Origin: Caldithrix sp.
Lineage (GTDB): Bacteria > KSB1 > UBA2214 > DYKH01
Assembly: GCA_020722685.1 (NCBI GenBank)
Contig: DYKH01000189.1
Location: 1 to 9,273, forward strand
Reading direction: 5' to 3'
DNA: 9,273 bases
The first letter of the stretch is position 1. Every line of letters starts with the position of its first letter. Shown in pieces: positions 1 to 5,868 of the stretch. The translations under genes and the position numbers were made by a program. The notes beneath the pieces were generated by a model. That model was not told the origin of the DNA and ran no database searches. It saw only the letters and a program-made list of their open reading frames with translations.

Positions 1-3000
1 TTTTCAGCTCACCCCGGCAGATTCGGGCGTGGGAATCAATGGCAGCTTTAACAATTGGGGCGATGTGTACAAGTGCCGCGAGACCGAGCCGGGCGTTTGG
101 ATCAAGGTTCTGGATCTGCTCCCTGCCAACTATCAGTACAAGTTCGTCACCTATACGGACACCGTTGGGCAGGCGGGTGTGACCGGTTGGTATACGGATC
201 CGCTTAATCCTGTGTACGGTGGGCCCTATCGCGATTCATATATCACCGTCAGTAATCCGATGATCTATTATTTTCTTCCCATTCTCGACGGCGAGACCGC
301 GGATGCCACGCCGACCATTTCGGCAAAGATCTCTTGGGCTTATAAAAGCCAAATTGACGTGAATAGTCTTGAGTTTCAGATCGACGGGGTGGCAATCCCC
401 AACGCAGCCAGCTATTTCAATGTCGAGACCAGAAGGTTTTCTTATACTCCATCTTCCCCAATGAGCTATGCCCAACACAAGGCCTTTTTGCGCGTGAAGA
501 ATATGGACGGCGCCGCGGCGCAACTGGAAACCTCCTTCACCATTGTCAAAGGAGTCATCGAGGCGCCTCTGACGTTGATGTTCGACGCCCGAAGTCCTAT
601 GCTTGATTTAGTCAACATTCCCACCAAAGCAACCCTGGAGTGGATGGACATTCCCCTTTCACACGCATTGGCCGATGAGGATGGCGACGGCCTCTTCACC
701 AGACAAGTGATGTGGAAGCCCAATGTGCCGCATCAATACCGGGTCGTAGTGGATGAGCAAATCTATTTGGAGTACGATCCGAACAATCCGCTGCTCAGTG
801 AAACCTACCGCAGTGTGCTCACCAAGCGCGTCAATCCCAAGCCCAGCTTCGCCGGTTTTTCCCCTGCGCCGGGCAGCATTGTGAACATGCCGACCGGGCC
901 TGTGGAAATCTCGGCAGTTGCTGTTCCTAGCGATTCCGGTTTCGCCATCAAGGCTTCCACATTAACGGCCACCTTGGATGGCGAAAACGTTGTCGTGAAT
1001 GTGGACAGCAGTCAACAGCCGATTCGCGTTTTCATCCAAGCGATGGATATGGCTGAGGGCCGACACGTAGTAGCTTTCGACGGGGCGGATATTTTTGGCA
1101 ATCCGGCGCAAACCGGTCGCTTCGCATTCGGCGTCTATCCGGCCAATTCTGGTTTCCACTACATCGATGCCGAAGGCGACGACGTTGGCGCCGCTGCCTT
1201 TACCTATCCCTCTTCAGAAGTATCCGGTTCGGCGGACATTCAGGCTATTCATATCACTGCCAATGATGCATTGGACAGCCTGCAATTCCTTATCGATATG
1301 CGTTCCGTTAGCGACATGTCTAGGGTGGGATTGATCATTGCCAACGAGCTCAGTCGCAGCCTGGTCGATGCACCGGAGAATCTGGAAGTCAGACTCCCCA
1401 ATTGGCTGGGGCATGGCGTTTATGCAACCTTGGTCGCGCCGAATTCCTCTTCTTACAGCGCGGTGCGGGAAAATCGCCTTTTCAAAGATTTTGCAAAGAA
1501 AGTGGCGGTGGCGCCTATAACCGTGAGCAATGATGCCAAAACGGCCGGTGAATTTCGTTTCAGGATTGCCTTGGCAGATTTAGAAACGGTTTTGGGAAAT
1601 TTCAACACAAAGTGGTTTTTCACCGCCTATTCGTTTTTAGCCGCCAATTCCGGCAGCTATGAAGTGGACGCTGCCCATGGCGGCGTCGCCGGCAACGAGG
1701 AGCCGGACGTCTATGATCTGGCCTTTTGTAATTCCGATTTGGTGCAAAAGAACCTGTTGGCGAATTATATCAGCAACATCAAGATTGGCGGGCCGCGTAC
1801 CGCCGCCATCGGTTCGGAGTTCCGTGGCGCCTGGGGAGTGCTGCCGGAGGAAATCCATCAGGAGTTAGGGACGGCTCCTCAGATCAAGTTCTTAGCCGGT
1901 GGCGGCGATTTGTACGTGGACAGCGTTCGTGTGGCGGGAACAGTTTCCGACCCGCAAATAGCTCAGGTTGGGATCGAATTCAATTCCGCTGTGTTGATCT
2001 GGCCCGTGATGGGTGGCCGTTTTGCGGGGGTGCTGCATTTGCAGCCCGGAAAGAATACCATTTCCGCCAGCGCAACTTTTGGTGAAGGAAAGATCACGCG
2101 CGCCAAGGCGATTGTGTACGATTACAAATATGATTCTTCTCCAGTGGCCAAGATCAACGCCTCGGTTATGAACGGCACCGTCACCTTGGATGGGAGCCAG
2201 AGCTTTAGTCCGGCTGGGGCGCCATTGCGCTATCGCTGGACTCAAGATACCACCAATCCGGAGTTGGTGACTTTTTCCGATGATCAAGCCGTCATCACCA
2301 GTTTTGCCGCGCCCAAAAGCCACGGCGAATACTACTTTACGCTGACGGCCACGGTCGGCGCTTTATCCGGATGGGCCAGGACGGTCATCTTGGTCGAAAA
2401 CGAAACCGCCCGCACCGCAGATTTGGACAGTTGGCATCCCGCCTGGGTCGATTCCGCCATCGCCTATGAAATCTATGTGAAATCTTTTAGTCCCACCGGT
2501 CTGTTGAGTGTGGTGAAAAGCAGAATGGCCGAGCTTAAGAGTTTGGGTGTAAACGTGCTGTATTTTCGTCCGTTGCATCCGAGCACCGCGATTCACGGCT
2601 ATTGGATCACCGACTACTACGGTATCAATCCGGCCTACGGCACGCAGGATGATTTCAAGGCGGTCATCACGGAAGCCCACCGGCTGGGTATCAAGGTCAT
2701 TATGGATTTTGTCGTCAACCACACCGTGGACGTGCATCCGTTCATGCTGGACGCGCTGGCTTTTGGCGAGGATTCTCCCTATCATAATTTCTATTTGTGG
2801 AAACCCGATGGCACCTTCCACTACTATTACACCTGGGTGAATTTGCCTTCCATCAATTTTGAGGATCCATACACCCGCGACTATCTCGTCAACATGTCCA
2901 AGTGGTGGGTGCAGAAATTCCGCATCGATGGTTTTCGCTGCGATGTGGCGCACCGGATCGAAAAGGATCGACCATCGGGGCCCGCATTTTGGCAGCGATG

Positions 3001-4051
3001 GCGTAAGGAGCTGAAGGCCATGAAGCCGGATATTTGGCTGTTGGCGGAGGCGGACGCAGATGACCCGGCCTATTATGATCGCAAGTTCGATTCCGCTTAT
3101 GATTACCTTTGGGCCAACGCCCTGCGCAGCTTGGTCAGCGGCGTGGGTACTGCCAATGCGCTGCATCAGGCAGTACAGCTTTATCGGAATCCGCAATTTC
3201 CACAACATGCCGTGCCCAAGCGCTATTTGGAGGACTTTGACGGCAGCAGGTACATTTCGCTCTATTCGGTGGAGCAGGTCAAGCTGGCGGCGGCCATTTT
3301 GATGACCTCGCCCGGTGTGCCGATGCTGTATGCGGGTCAGGAAGTCGGGGAGCCGAGTGATCGCGGCTTGGTGCATTGGAGCGATCCTCTGAAGCTCAAG
3401 GATTATTACAGAAGGCTCATCGAGATGCGGAGAAAGCATCCTGCCCTTACCGTCGGCGGATACACTTCTGTGCCGAGCGACAACAGCCTTGTTTATTCGA
3501 TGGTTCGTCAGGATAGCAGCGAAACCTTTTTGATCGTGGCTAATTTTAACTCTCAGGAAACCGAAGCCACTCTCGCCGTGCCGCGCTCGGTATTGCCGGC
3601 TGATTCGGCCAGTCCGTTTTACTTGAACGATCAACTCACTGATCTCTCTTTGCCGGCGACCGGTGCGGAGCTTCTTTCCTACAAGCTCAAGATACCCGGA
3701 AATACGGTCTATGTTTTCGAGTTCTCAGACACGCCGACCGGCTTGAAGGAGAATGAGCAAACGCCGATTGAATTCGGCCTGCAACAGAATTATCCGAACC
3801 CCTTCAATCCGACCACACAGCTCAATTATTGCATTGCTGGAGATGCGCCGATACATACGACCCTGGTCATCTACAATGTGCTCGGTCAGCGAGTTCGCAC
3901 GTTGTTGGATCGCAAGGAAATCCCCGGCAACCATTCTATCGCTTGGGATGGTCGCGATGATCGCGGCAATCCGCTCGGCACCGGAATGTACCTCTATCAG
4001 CTCATTGCCGGCGATTTTCGCGCCAGCAGAAAGATGTTGCTGCTGAAGTGA
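1..4051 (+). CDS. Secreted multidomain GH13 alpha-amylase-family glycosidase with T9SS sorting domain, 5'-truncated
   Basis: The frame is open from the window edge (first full codon at base 2), so the start lies upstream; residues here count from the GTG at 29. In order: a CBM48/E-set-like module (about 1-77, GxFNNWG), an Ig-like region (78-173), a second starch-binding-like module (174-270), another E-set (271-372), a glucodextranase C-like domain (373-583, DAEGDD then TYPS), a glucodextranase B-like domain (584-701), a PKD-like domain (702-791), the GH13 barrel with its C-terminal sheet (about 805-1230), and a FlgD-like T9SS sorting domain (about 1249-1340, NYPNPFNPTT). GH13 landmarks are HGYWITDYY (856-864), DFVVNH (D893, H898), GFRCDVAH with nucleophile D972, acid/base E1007, stabiliser D1071 with R1074, and GVPMLYAGQE (1096-1105). 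It should hydrolyse or transglycosylate alpha-glucans outside the cell. The His before D1071 is Phe (F1070), so the reaction cannot be fixed; amylase, pullulanase or a transferase are all possible. No downstream partner shares the pathway in this window. Confidence 0.93.
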   Translation, partial: FQLTPADSGVGINGSFNNWGDVYKCRETEPGVWIKVLDLLPANYQYKFVTYTDTVGQAGVTGWYTDPLNPVYGGPYRDSYITVSNPMIYYFLPILDGETADATPTISAKISWAYKSQIDVNSLEFQIDGVAIPNAASYFNVETRRFSYTPSSPMSYAQHKAFLRVKNMDGAAAQLETSFTIVKGVIEAPLTLMFDARSPMLDLVNIPTKATLEWMDIPLSHALADEDGDGLFTRQVMWKPNVPHQYRVVVDEQIYLEYDPNNPLLSETYRSVLTKRVNPKPSFAGFSPAPGSIVNMPTGPVEISAVAVPSDSGFAIKASTLTATLDGENVVVNVDSSQQPIRVFIQAMDMAEGRHVVAFDGADIFGNPAQTGRFAFGVYPANSGFHYIDAEGDDVGAAAFTYPSSEVSGSADIQAIHITANDALDSLQFLIDMRSVSDMSRVGLIIANELSRSLVDAPENLEVRLPNWLGHGVYATLVAPNSSSYSAVRENRLFKDFAKKVAVAPITVSNDAKTAGEFRFRIALADLETVLGNFNTKWFFTAYSFLAANSGSYEVDAAHGGVAGNEEPDVYDLAFCNSDLVQKNLLANYISNIKIGGPRTAAIGSEFRGAWGVLPEEIHQELGTAPQIKFLAGGGDLYVDSVRVAGTVSDPQIAQVGIEFNSAVLIWPVMGGRFAGVLHLQPGKNTISASATFGEGKITRAKAIVYDYKYDSSPVAKINASVMNGTVTLDGSQSFSPAGAPLRYRWTQDTTNPELVTFSDDQAVITSFAAPKSHGEYYFTLTATVGALSGWARTVILVENETARTADLDSWHPAWVDSAIAYEIYVKSFSPTGLLSVVKSRMAELKSLGVNVLYFRPLHPSTAIHGYWITDYYGINPAYGTQDDFKAVITEAHRLGIKVIMDFVVNHTVDVHPFMLDALAFGEDSPYHNFYLWKPDGTFHYYYTWVNLPSINFEDPYTRDYLVNMSKWWVQKFRIDGFRCDVAHRIEKDRPSGPAFWQRWRKELKAMKPDIWLLAEADADDPAYYDRKFDSAYDYLWANALRSLVSGVGTANALHQAVQLYRNPQFPQHAVPKRYLEDFDGSRYISLYSVEQVKLAAAILMTSPGVPMLYAGQEVGEPSDRGLVHWSDPLKLKDYYRRLIEMRRKHPALTVGGYTSVPSDNSLVYSMVRQDSSETFLIVANFNSQETEATLAVPRSVLPADSASPFYLNDQLTDLSLPATGAELLSYKLKIPGNTVYVFEFSDTPTGLKENEQTPIEFGLQQNYPNPFNPTTQLNYCIAGDAPIHTTLVIYNVLGQRVRTLLDRKEIPGNHSIAWDGRDDRGNPLGTGMYLYQLIAGDFRASRKMLLLK

Positions 4052-4080
4052 GATTTTGGTAACTTTGCACCGTAACATGA

Positions 4081-4100
4081 ATCGACACCAGGCTGTCGAT
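4081..4100. repeat. Inverted repeat, 7-bp arms, after the amylase gene
   Basis: ATCGACA (4081-4087) and TGTCGAT (4094-4100) are perfect reverse complements around a 6-base loop. No T-run follows, so a standard intrinsic terminator is not supported. The right arm covers the alternative ATG at 4099 of the next gene, so it could be an operator, a translation-masking hairpin or chance. Confidence 0.4.
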
Positions 4101-4128
4101 GATAGACCTAAGCCTTTCCGGTTTGAAA

Positions 4129-4356
4129 ATGCATACACCAAAGTTGTCCTATTCTAAAGAGGATGATATCCTACATCTCTTAGTCACTGAAGGAAAAGAA
4201 GCCGGCAGTGTGGAGCTGAGTGCAAATATTACTGTAGAACTGAATGATGATGAAGAAATAATTGGCGTCGAAATCCTGAACGCCAGTGCTTTTGTTCGTA
4301 ACACAGTTCTGGACTCGACACAGGCGAAGCTGCTGCAAATGGCTACGCAGAATTAG
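4129..4356 (+). CDS. DUF2283 family small protein (copy 1)
   Basis: A 75-residue protein whose core matches DUF2283: a first strand leading to KEDDILHLLV (the usual D-x-L-Y/H-I position), a middle strand ITVELNDDEEIIGVEIL, and a C-terminal helix. The pattern of acidic turn, then I-I-G-x-E-I-L, is the family hallmark. Family function is unestablished; members are often found beside small toxin-like proteins such as DUF4258, so an antitoxin-like role is possible but unproven. I chose the ATG at 4129 because family members begin only a few residues before the first strand and because the in-frame ATG at 4099 lies in an inverted repeat. The longer form would add 10 residues and has only an AGG at 4090-4092 as ribosome site. 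Sampled GC is low: 21 of 60 bases in 4141-4200, against 36 of 60 in 3001-3060 of the amylase. Neither neighbour is a recognisable toxin. Confidence 0.82.
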   Translation: MHTPKLSYSKEDDILHLLVTEGKEAGSVELSANITVELNDDEEIIGVEILNASAFVRNTVLDSTQAKLLQMATQN

Positions 4357-4399
4357 GGTATGATTCGGTCGTTCTGCTTGTCTGTACCAAAAAAGAGTT

Positions 4400-4426
4400 G
4401 CAGCATTAGAACTTCTTCCATGCTGC
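4400..4426. repeat. Inverted repeat between the two DUF2283 genes
   Basis: GCAGCAT (4400-4406) and ATGCTGC (4420-4426) are perfect 7-base arms separated by 13 bases. No poly-T follows. It lies in the 166-base gap 4357-4522, where I find no convincing gene. It could be a weak terminator, an operator or chance. Confidence 0.3.
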
Positions 4427-4522
4427 TGTGGAGACACAAGCTGTTTGCATGCTTATCACACTCAATGGAAAGCAATTGATGATTTGTGATCTCTTAATTC
4501 CTCTTCCTCTAGGGTAGCAGAA

Positions 4523-4741
4523 ATGAAAATCGAGTATGATAGAGAAGTAGACGCTCTTTACATCCGGATTCAGGAAAAGCATGTACACCACACGAAGGAA
4601 TTGGAGGAAGGAGTAAACCTCGACGTAGATGAAGAAGGTAAGATCATTGGCTTAGAAATAATCGGTGCGCTGGAGAAATACGAGCGGAAGGACATTCTGA
4701 ATTTTGCTACCGAAAACTTGGTGTTGGCGGGAGCAGAATAG
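4523..4741 (+). CDS. DUF2283 family small protein (copy 2)
   Basis: A 72-residue protein with a very typical DUF2283 sequence: it starts MKIEYDREVDALYIRI, has a charged turn, then VNLDVDEEGKIIGLEIIGA, and ends in a short helix. The ATG is preceded by AGGG at 4511-4514 with 8-base spacing, which supports this start. It shares the fold pattern but little residue identity with copy 1 (4129-4356), so the two are not a recent duplication. Function is unknown; in other genomes the family commonly sits next to DUF4258-type proteins, and none is visible within reach here. A 166-base gap separates it from copy 1 and a 155-base gap from the DUF5678 gene, so separate transcription is possible. The family call is firm; any antitoxin or regulatory role is inference. 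Confidence 0.9.
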   Translation: MKIEYDREVDALYIRIQEKHVHHTKELEEGVNLDVDEEGKIIGLEIIGALEKYERKDILNFATENLVLAGAE

Positions 4742-4788
4742 ACCGCGCCGCATTCACGTGTGAAGATCTTGGCTGTAAACCAGTTCGA

Positions 4789-4827
4789 GTATGTCGGGAA
4801 AACTGATGGCAAAAGGACTCGACATAC
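4789..4827. repeat. Inverted repeat, 8-bp arms, upstream of DUF5678 gene
   Basis: GTATGTCG (4789-4796) pairs perfectly with CGACATAC (4820-4827). A following G-T and G-C pair (4797/4819, 4798/4818) can extend the stem to about 10 pairs around a 19-base loop. It is the longest perfect hairpin I found and lies about 70 bases before the DUF5678 ATG. Lack of a T-run argues against a simple terminator; an operator, attenuator or leader-RNA element is possible. Confidence 0.45.
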
Positions 4828-4886
4828 AACGTCAAAATGAAAAAGCGTGATTTCGTCAAACCAAGCTTGTCTGAAAGTGATAATTT

Positions 4887-4890
4887 GAGG
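4887..4890 (+). promoter_or_regulatory. Shine-Dalgarno for the DUF5678 gene
   Basis: GAGG sits 6 bases before the ATG at 4897, standard spacing. It fixes this start and marks 4897 as the main entry point of the two-gene unit, since the downstream protease gene has no clear site of its own. Confidence 0.7.
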
Positions 4891-4896
4891 TAGAAA

Positions 4897-5127
4897 ATGG
4901 AAACGCAATTGACCCAAAAATTGCTATCCTTTGCATCTGATCATCTCTGGATTTATGAGAATCGAGAAACGCTTTTGCGCCGGTATGCTGACCAATGGAT
5001 TGGAGTCAAAAGTGGCCAAGTAATCGCGAGTGATCCGGATCTGACAAGACTGTTGTCAAGGTTACCGGAGCCTGCTTACACTTGCGTCGAGTACATCACC
5101 GGCGAGCAAGTCGAGATGGTGCTATGA
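4897..5127 (+). CDS. DUF5678 family small protein
   Basis: A 76-residue protein that matches the DUF5678 pattern: a W near residue 18, then an E-N motif (ENRETLLRRY), the signature QWIGVKSGQVIASD (family form is roughly gqWVAv-x-g-x-Vva), and a leucine-rich tail. Function is unknown; it is a small soluble alpha/beta protein with no signal peptide or membrane segment. The start is set by GAGG at 4887-4890. Its TGA (5125-5127) overlaps the ATG (5124-5126) of the aspartic protease gene in an ATGA junction, which implies translational coupling and a functional link. From memory, DUF5678 genes are often seen beside retropepsin-like proteases in Chloroflexi, cyanobacteria and related genomes; that should be verified. 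It could be a substrate, an inhibitor/antitoxin-like partner or an adaptor of the protease. Confidence 0.85.
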   Translation: METQLTQKLLSFASDHLWIYENRETLLRRYADQWIGVKSGQVIASDPDLTRLLSRLPEPAYTCVEYITGEQVEMVL

Positions 5128-5564
5128 TCATTCGTGGCGCTTTTGTCGGCGATGCACCTTATTTCTCTGTTCATTTGCGATCTCATGATTTTCAGGGGAT
5201 GGTGTGGTTGCTGGCAGATACTGGCGCTTCCCGTACAACGCTTTTAGACAGGGACACAAAACTCCTTGGAGTACCAGATGAGGTGCTAAAACCCGCAACT
5301 CAGCCAATGATTAGGATTGGCGGCAGTGTCCGCTCTTTTCTGGTGGAGAATGTCGAAATTAGCATGGCGTCGGATCAAGGGGATTTCACGTTGGTCCAAG
5401 ATTTGTGGGTTGTTCAGCACGATTTAGGGCAATTGCCTTCAGGTGAAGTCGCGCGCATTCTCAGACTTCCATCCCTGTTGGGACGCGATCTGATCAACCA
5501 ATTTCGATTTGTTTGTAGCTATCGAGATGGGACTGTTCAGCTACAACTGCAAATAGAACAGTAG
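5124..5564 (+). CDS. Retropepsin-like (clan AA) aspartic protease
   Basis: A 146-residue single-domain protein. The active-site motif LLADTGASRTTL places the catalytic Asp at residue 32 within D-T-G-A, and near the C-terminus LPSLLGRDLINQF is the second hallmark (hydrophobic-hydrophobic-G-R-D-h-h), typical of bacterial retropepsin-like enzymes. Because only one D-T-G is present it should act as a homodimer, as retroviral proteases do. No signal peptide or membrane segment is seen, so it is probably cytoplasmic. The start is the ATG at 5124 in the ATGA overlap with the DUF5678 gene; an earlier in-frame start at 5082 would add 14 Arg-rich residues foreign to the family and overlap the upstream gene deeply. 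No strong Shine-Dalgarno precedes it, consistent with coupling. The substrate is unknown; the DUF5678 protein is the obvious candidate partner. Confidence 0.88.
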   Translation: MIIRGAFVGDAPYFSVHLRSHDFQGMVWLLADTGASRTTLLDRDTKLLGVPDEVLKPATQPMIRIGGSVRSFLVENVEISMASDQGDFTLVQDLWVVQHDLGQLPSGEVARILRLPSLLGRDLINQFRFVCSYRDGTVQLQLQIEQ

Positions 5565-5589
5565 AACCGAATCATGCTACGTCGGGATT

Positions 5590-5602
5590 AACGATTATCG
5601 TT
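5590..5602. repeat. Short palindrome in the gap before the DUF5989 gene
   Basis: AACGAT (5590-5595) and ATCGTT (5597-5602) flank a single T, a perfect 13-base odd palindrome followed by two more T. It lies in the 140-base gap 5565-5704 between the protease and the DUF5989 operon, so a protein-binding operator is possible. I saw no strong promoter hexamers in the same gap. Confidence 0.3.
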
Positions 5603-5693
5603 TTGCCCGTAGAGCATACCCCGTAATGCCACATTGGGTGATTTTTTCGCTCCTTTAGCATTTTTAGAAAGTGAACGCAACGAAAAATTGAAA

Positions 5694-5697
5694 AGGA
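5694..5697 (+). promoter_or_regulatory. Shine-Dalgarno deciding a TTG start
   Basis: AGGA within an AAAAGGAA run stands 7 bases before the TTG at 5705. This spacing and strength support TTG as start of the DUF5989 gene, since no ATG or GTG lies in frame upstream and the first in-frame ATG (5747) would remove conserved residues. Confidence 0.75.
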
Positions 5698-5704
5698 ACT
5701 CACA

Positions 5705-5866
5705 TTGTCAGGAAAATTATTCATCCTCAAAGAGCTCTGGCTCTTTATGCGGGTACGAAAAAAATGGTGGCTCGGACCAATCGTCTTTTTCCTCGTCCTG
5801 TTGGGGATTCTCATCGTTTTCACTGAGGGATCGGCTTTGGCTCCGTTCATCTATACCCTTTTTTAG
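5705..5866 (+). CDS. DUF5989 family small membrane protein
   Basis: A 53-residue protein beginning at TTG. It reads as a short amphipathic N-terminus with KELWLFMRVRKKWW, a single hydrophobic segment of about 20 residues (roughly 23-40), and a conserved end TEGSALAPFIYTLF. This is the complete DUF5989 pattern: kELWeFlkvRKKwWL, a membrane segment, then (T/A)-x-GSA-x-APFIYTLF. Function is unknown. As I recall, the family travels with SxtJ-like membrane proteins, carbamoyltransferases and SGNH hydrolases in gene clusters for surface polysaccharides or natural products. Here the SGNH hydrolase follows after 2 bases, but no carbamoyltransferase or SxtJ gene is in the window. The start is supported by AGGA at 5694-5697. 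A competing open frame (5634-5891) overlaps it but encodes Ser-rich low-complexity sequence and is rejected. Confidence 0.88.
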   Translation: MSGKLFILKELWLFMRVRKKWWLGPIVFFLVLLGILIVFTEGSALAPFIYTLF

Positions 5867-5868
5867 CA

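Noticed and set aside
2363..3634. Long open frame on the - strand (423 codons) opposite the amylase catalytic domain
   Set aside because: It lies wholly antisense to a clearly conserved GH13 domain, its product shows no recognisable domain and is rich in Arg, His and Ile as antisense frames are; codon bias of the real gene explains it.
4052..4128. Intrinsic terminator after the amylase gene
   Set aside because: A hairpin exists at 4081-4100 but its stem is only 7 pairs and no T-run follows.
4360..4479. 39-codon + strand frame right after the first DUF2283 gene, considered as a missing toxin
   Set aside because: Sequence is rich in Ser, Cys and Leu without any DUF4258, RelE or other toxin motif, and no Shine-Dalgarno precedes it.
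4570..4917. 115-codon - strand frame across the second DUF2283 gene and the following gap
   Set aside because: Antisense to a typical DUF2283 gene; no domain and no ribosome site seen.
5634..5661. Possible promoter TTGGGT-16-TAGCAT before the DUF5989 operon
   Set aside because: Only 3 of 6 and 4 of 6 matches to the sigma-70 hexamers, no better than chance in AT-rich DNA, and the promoter type of this lineage is unknown.
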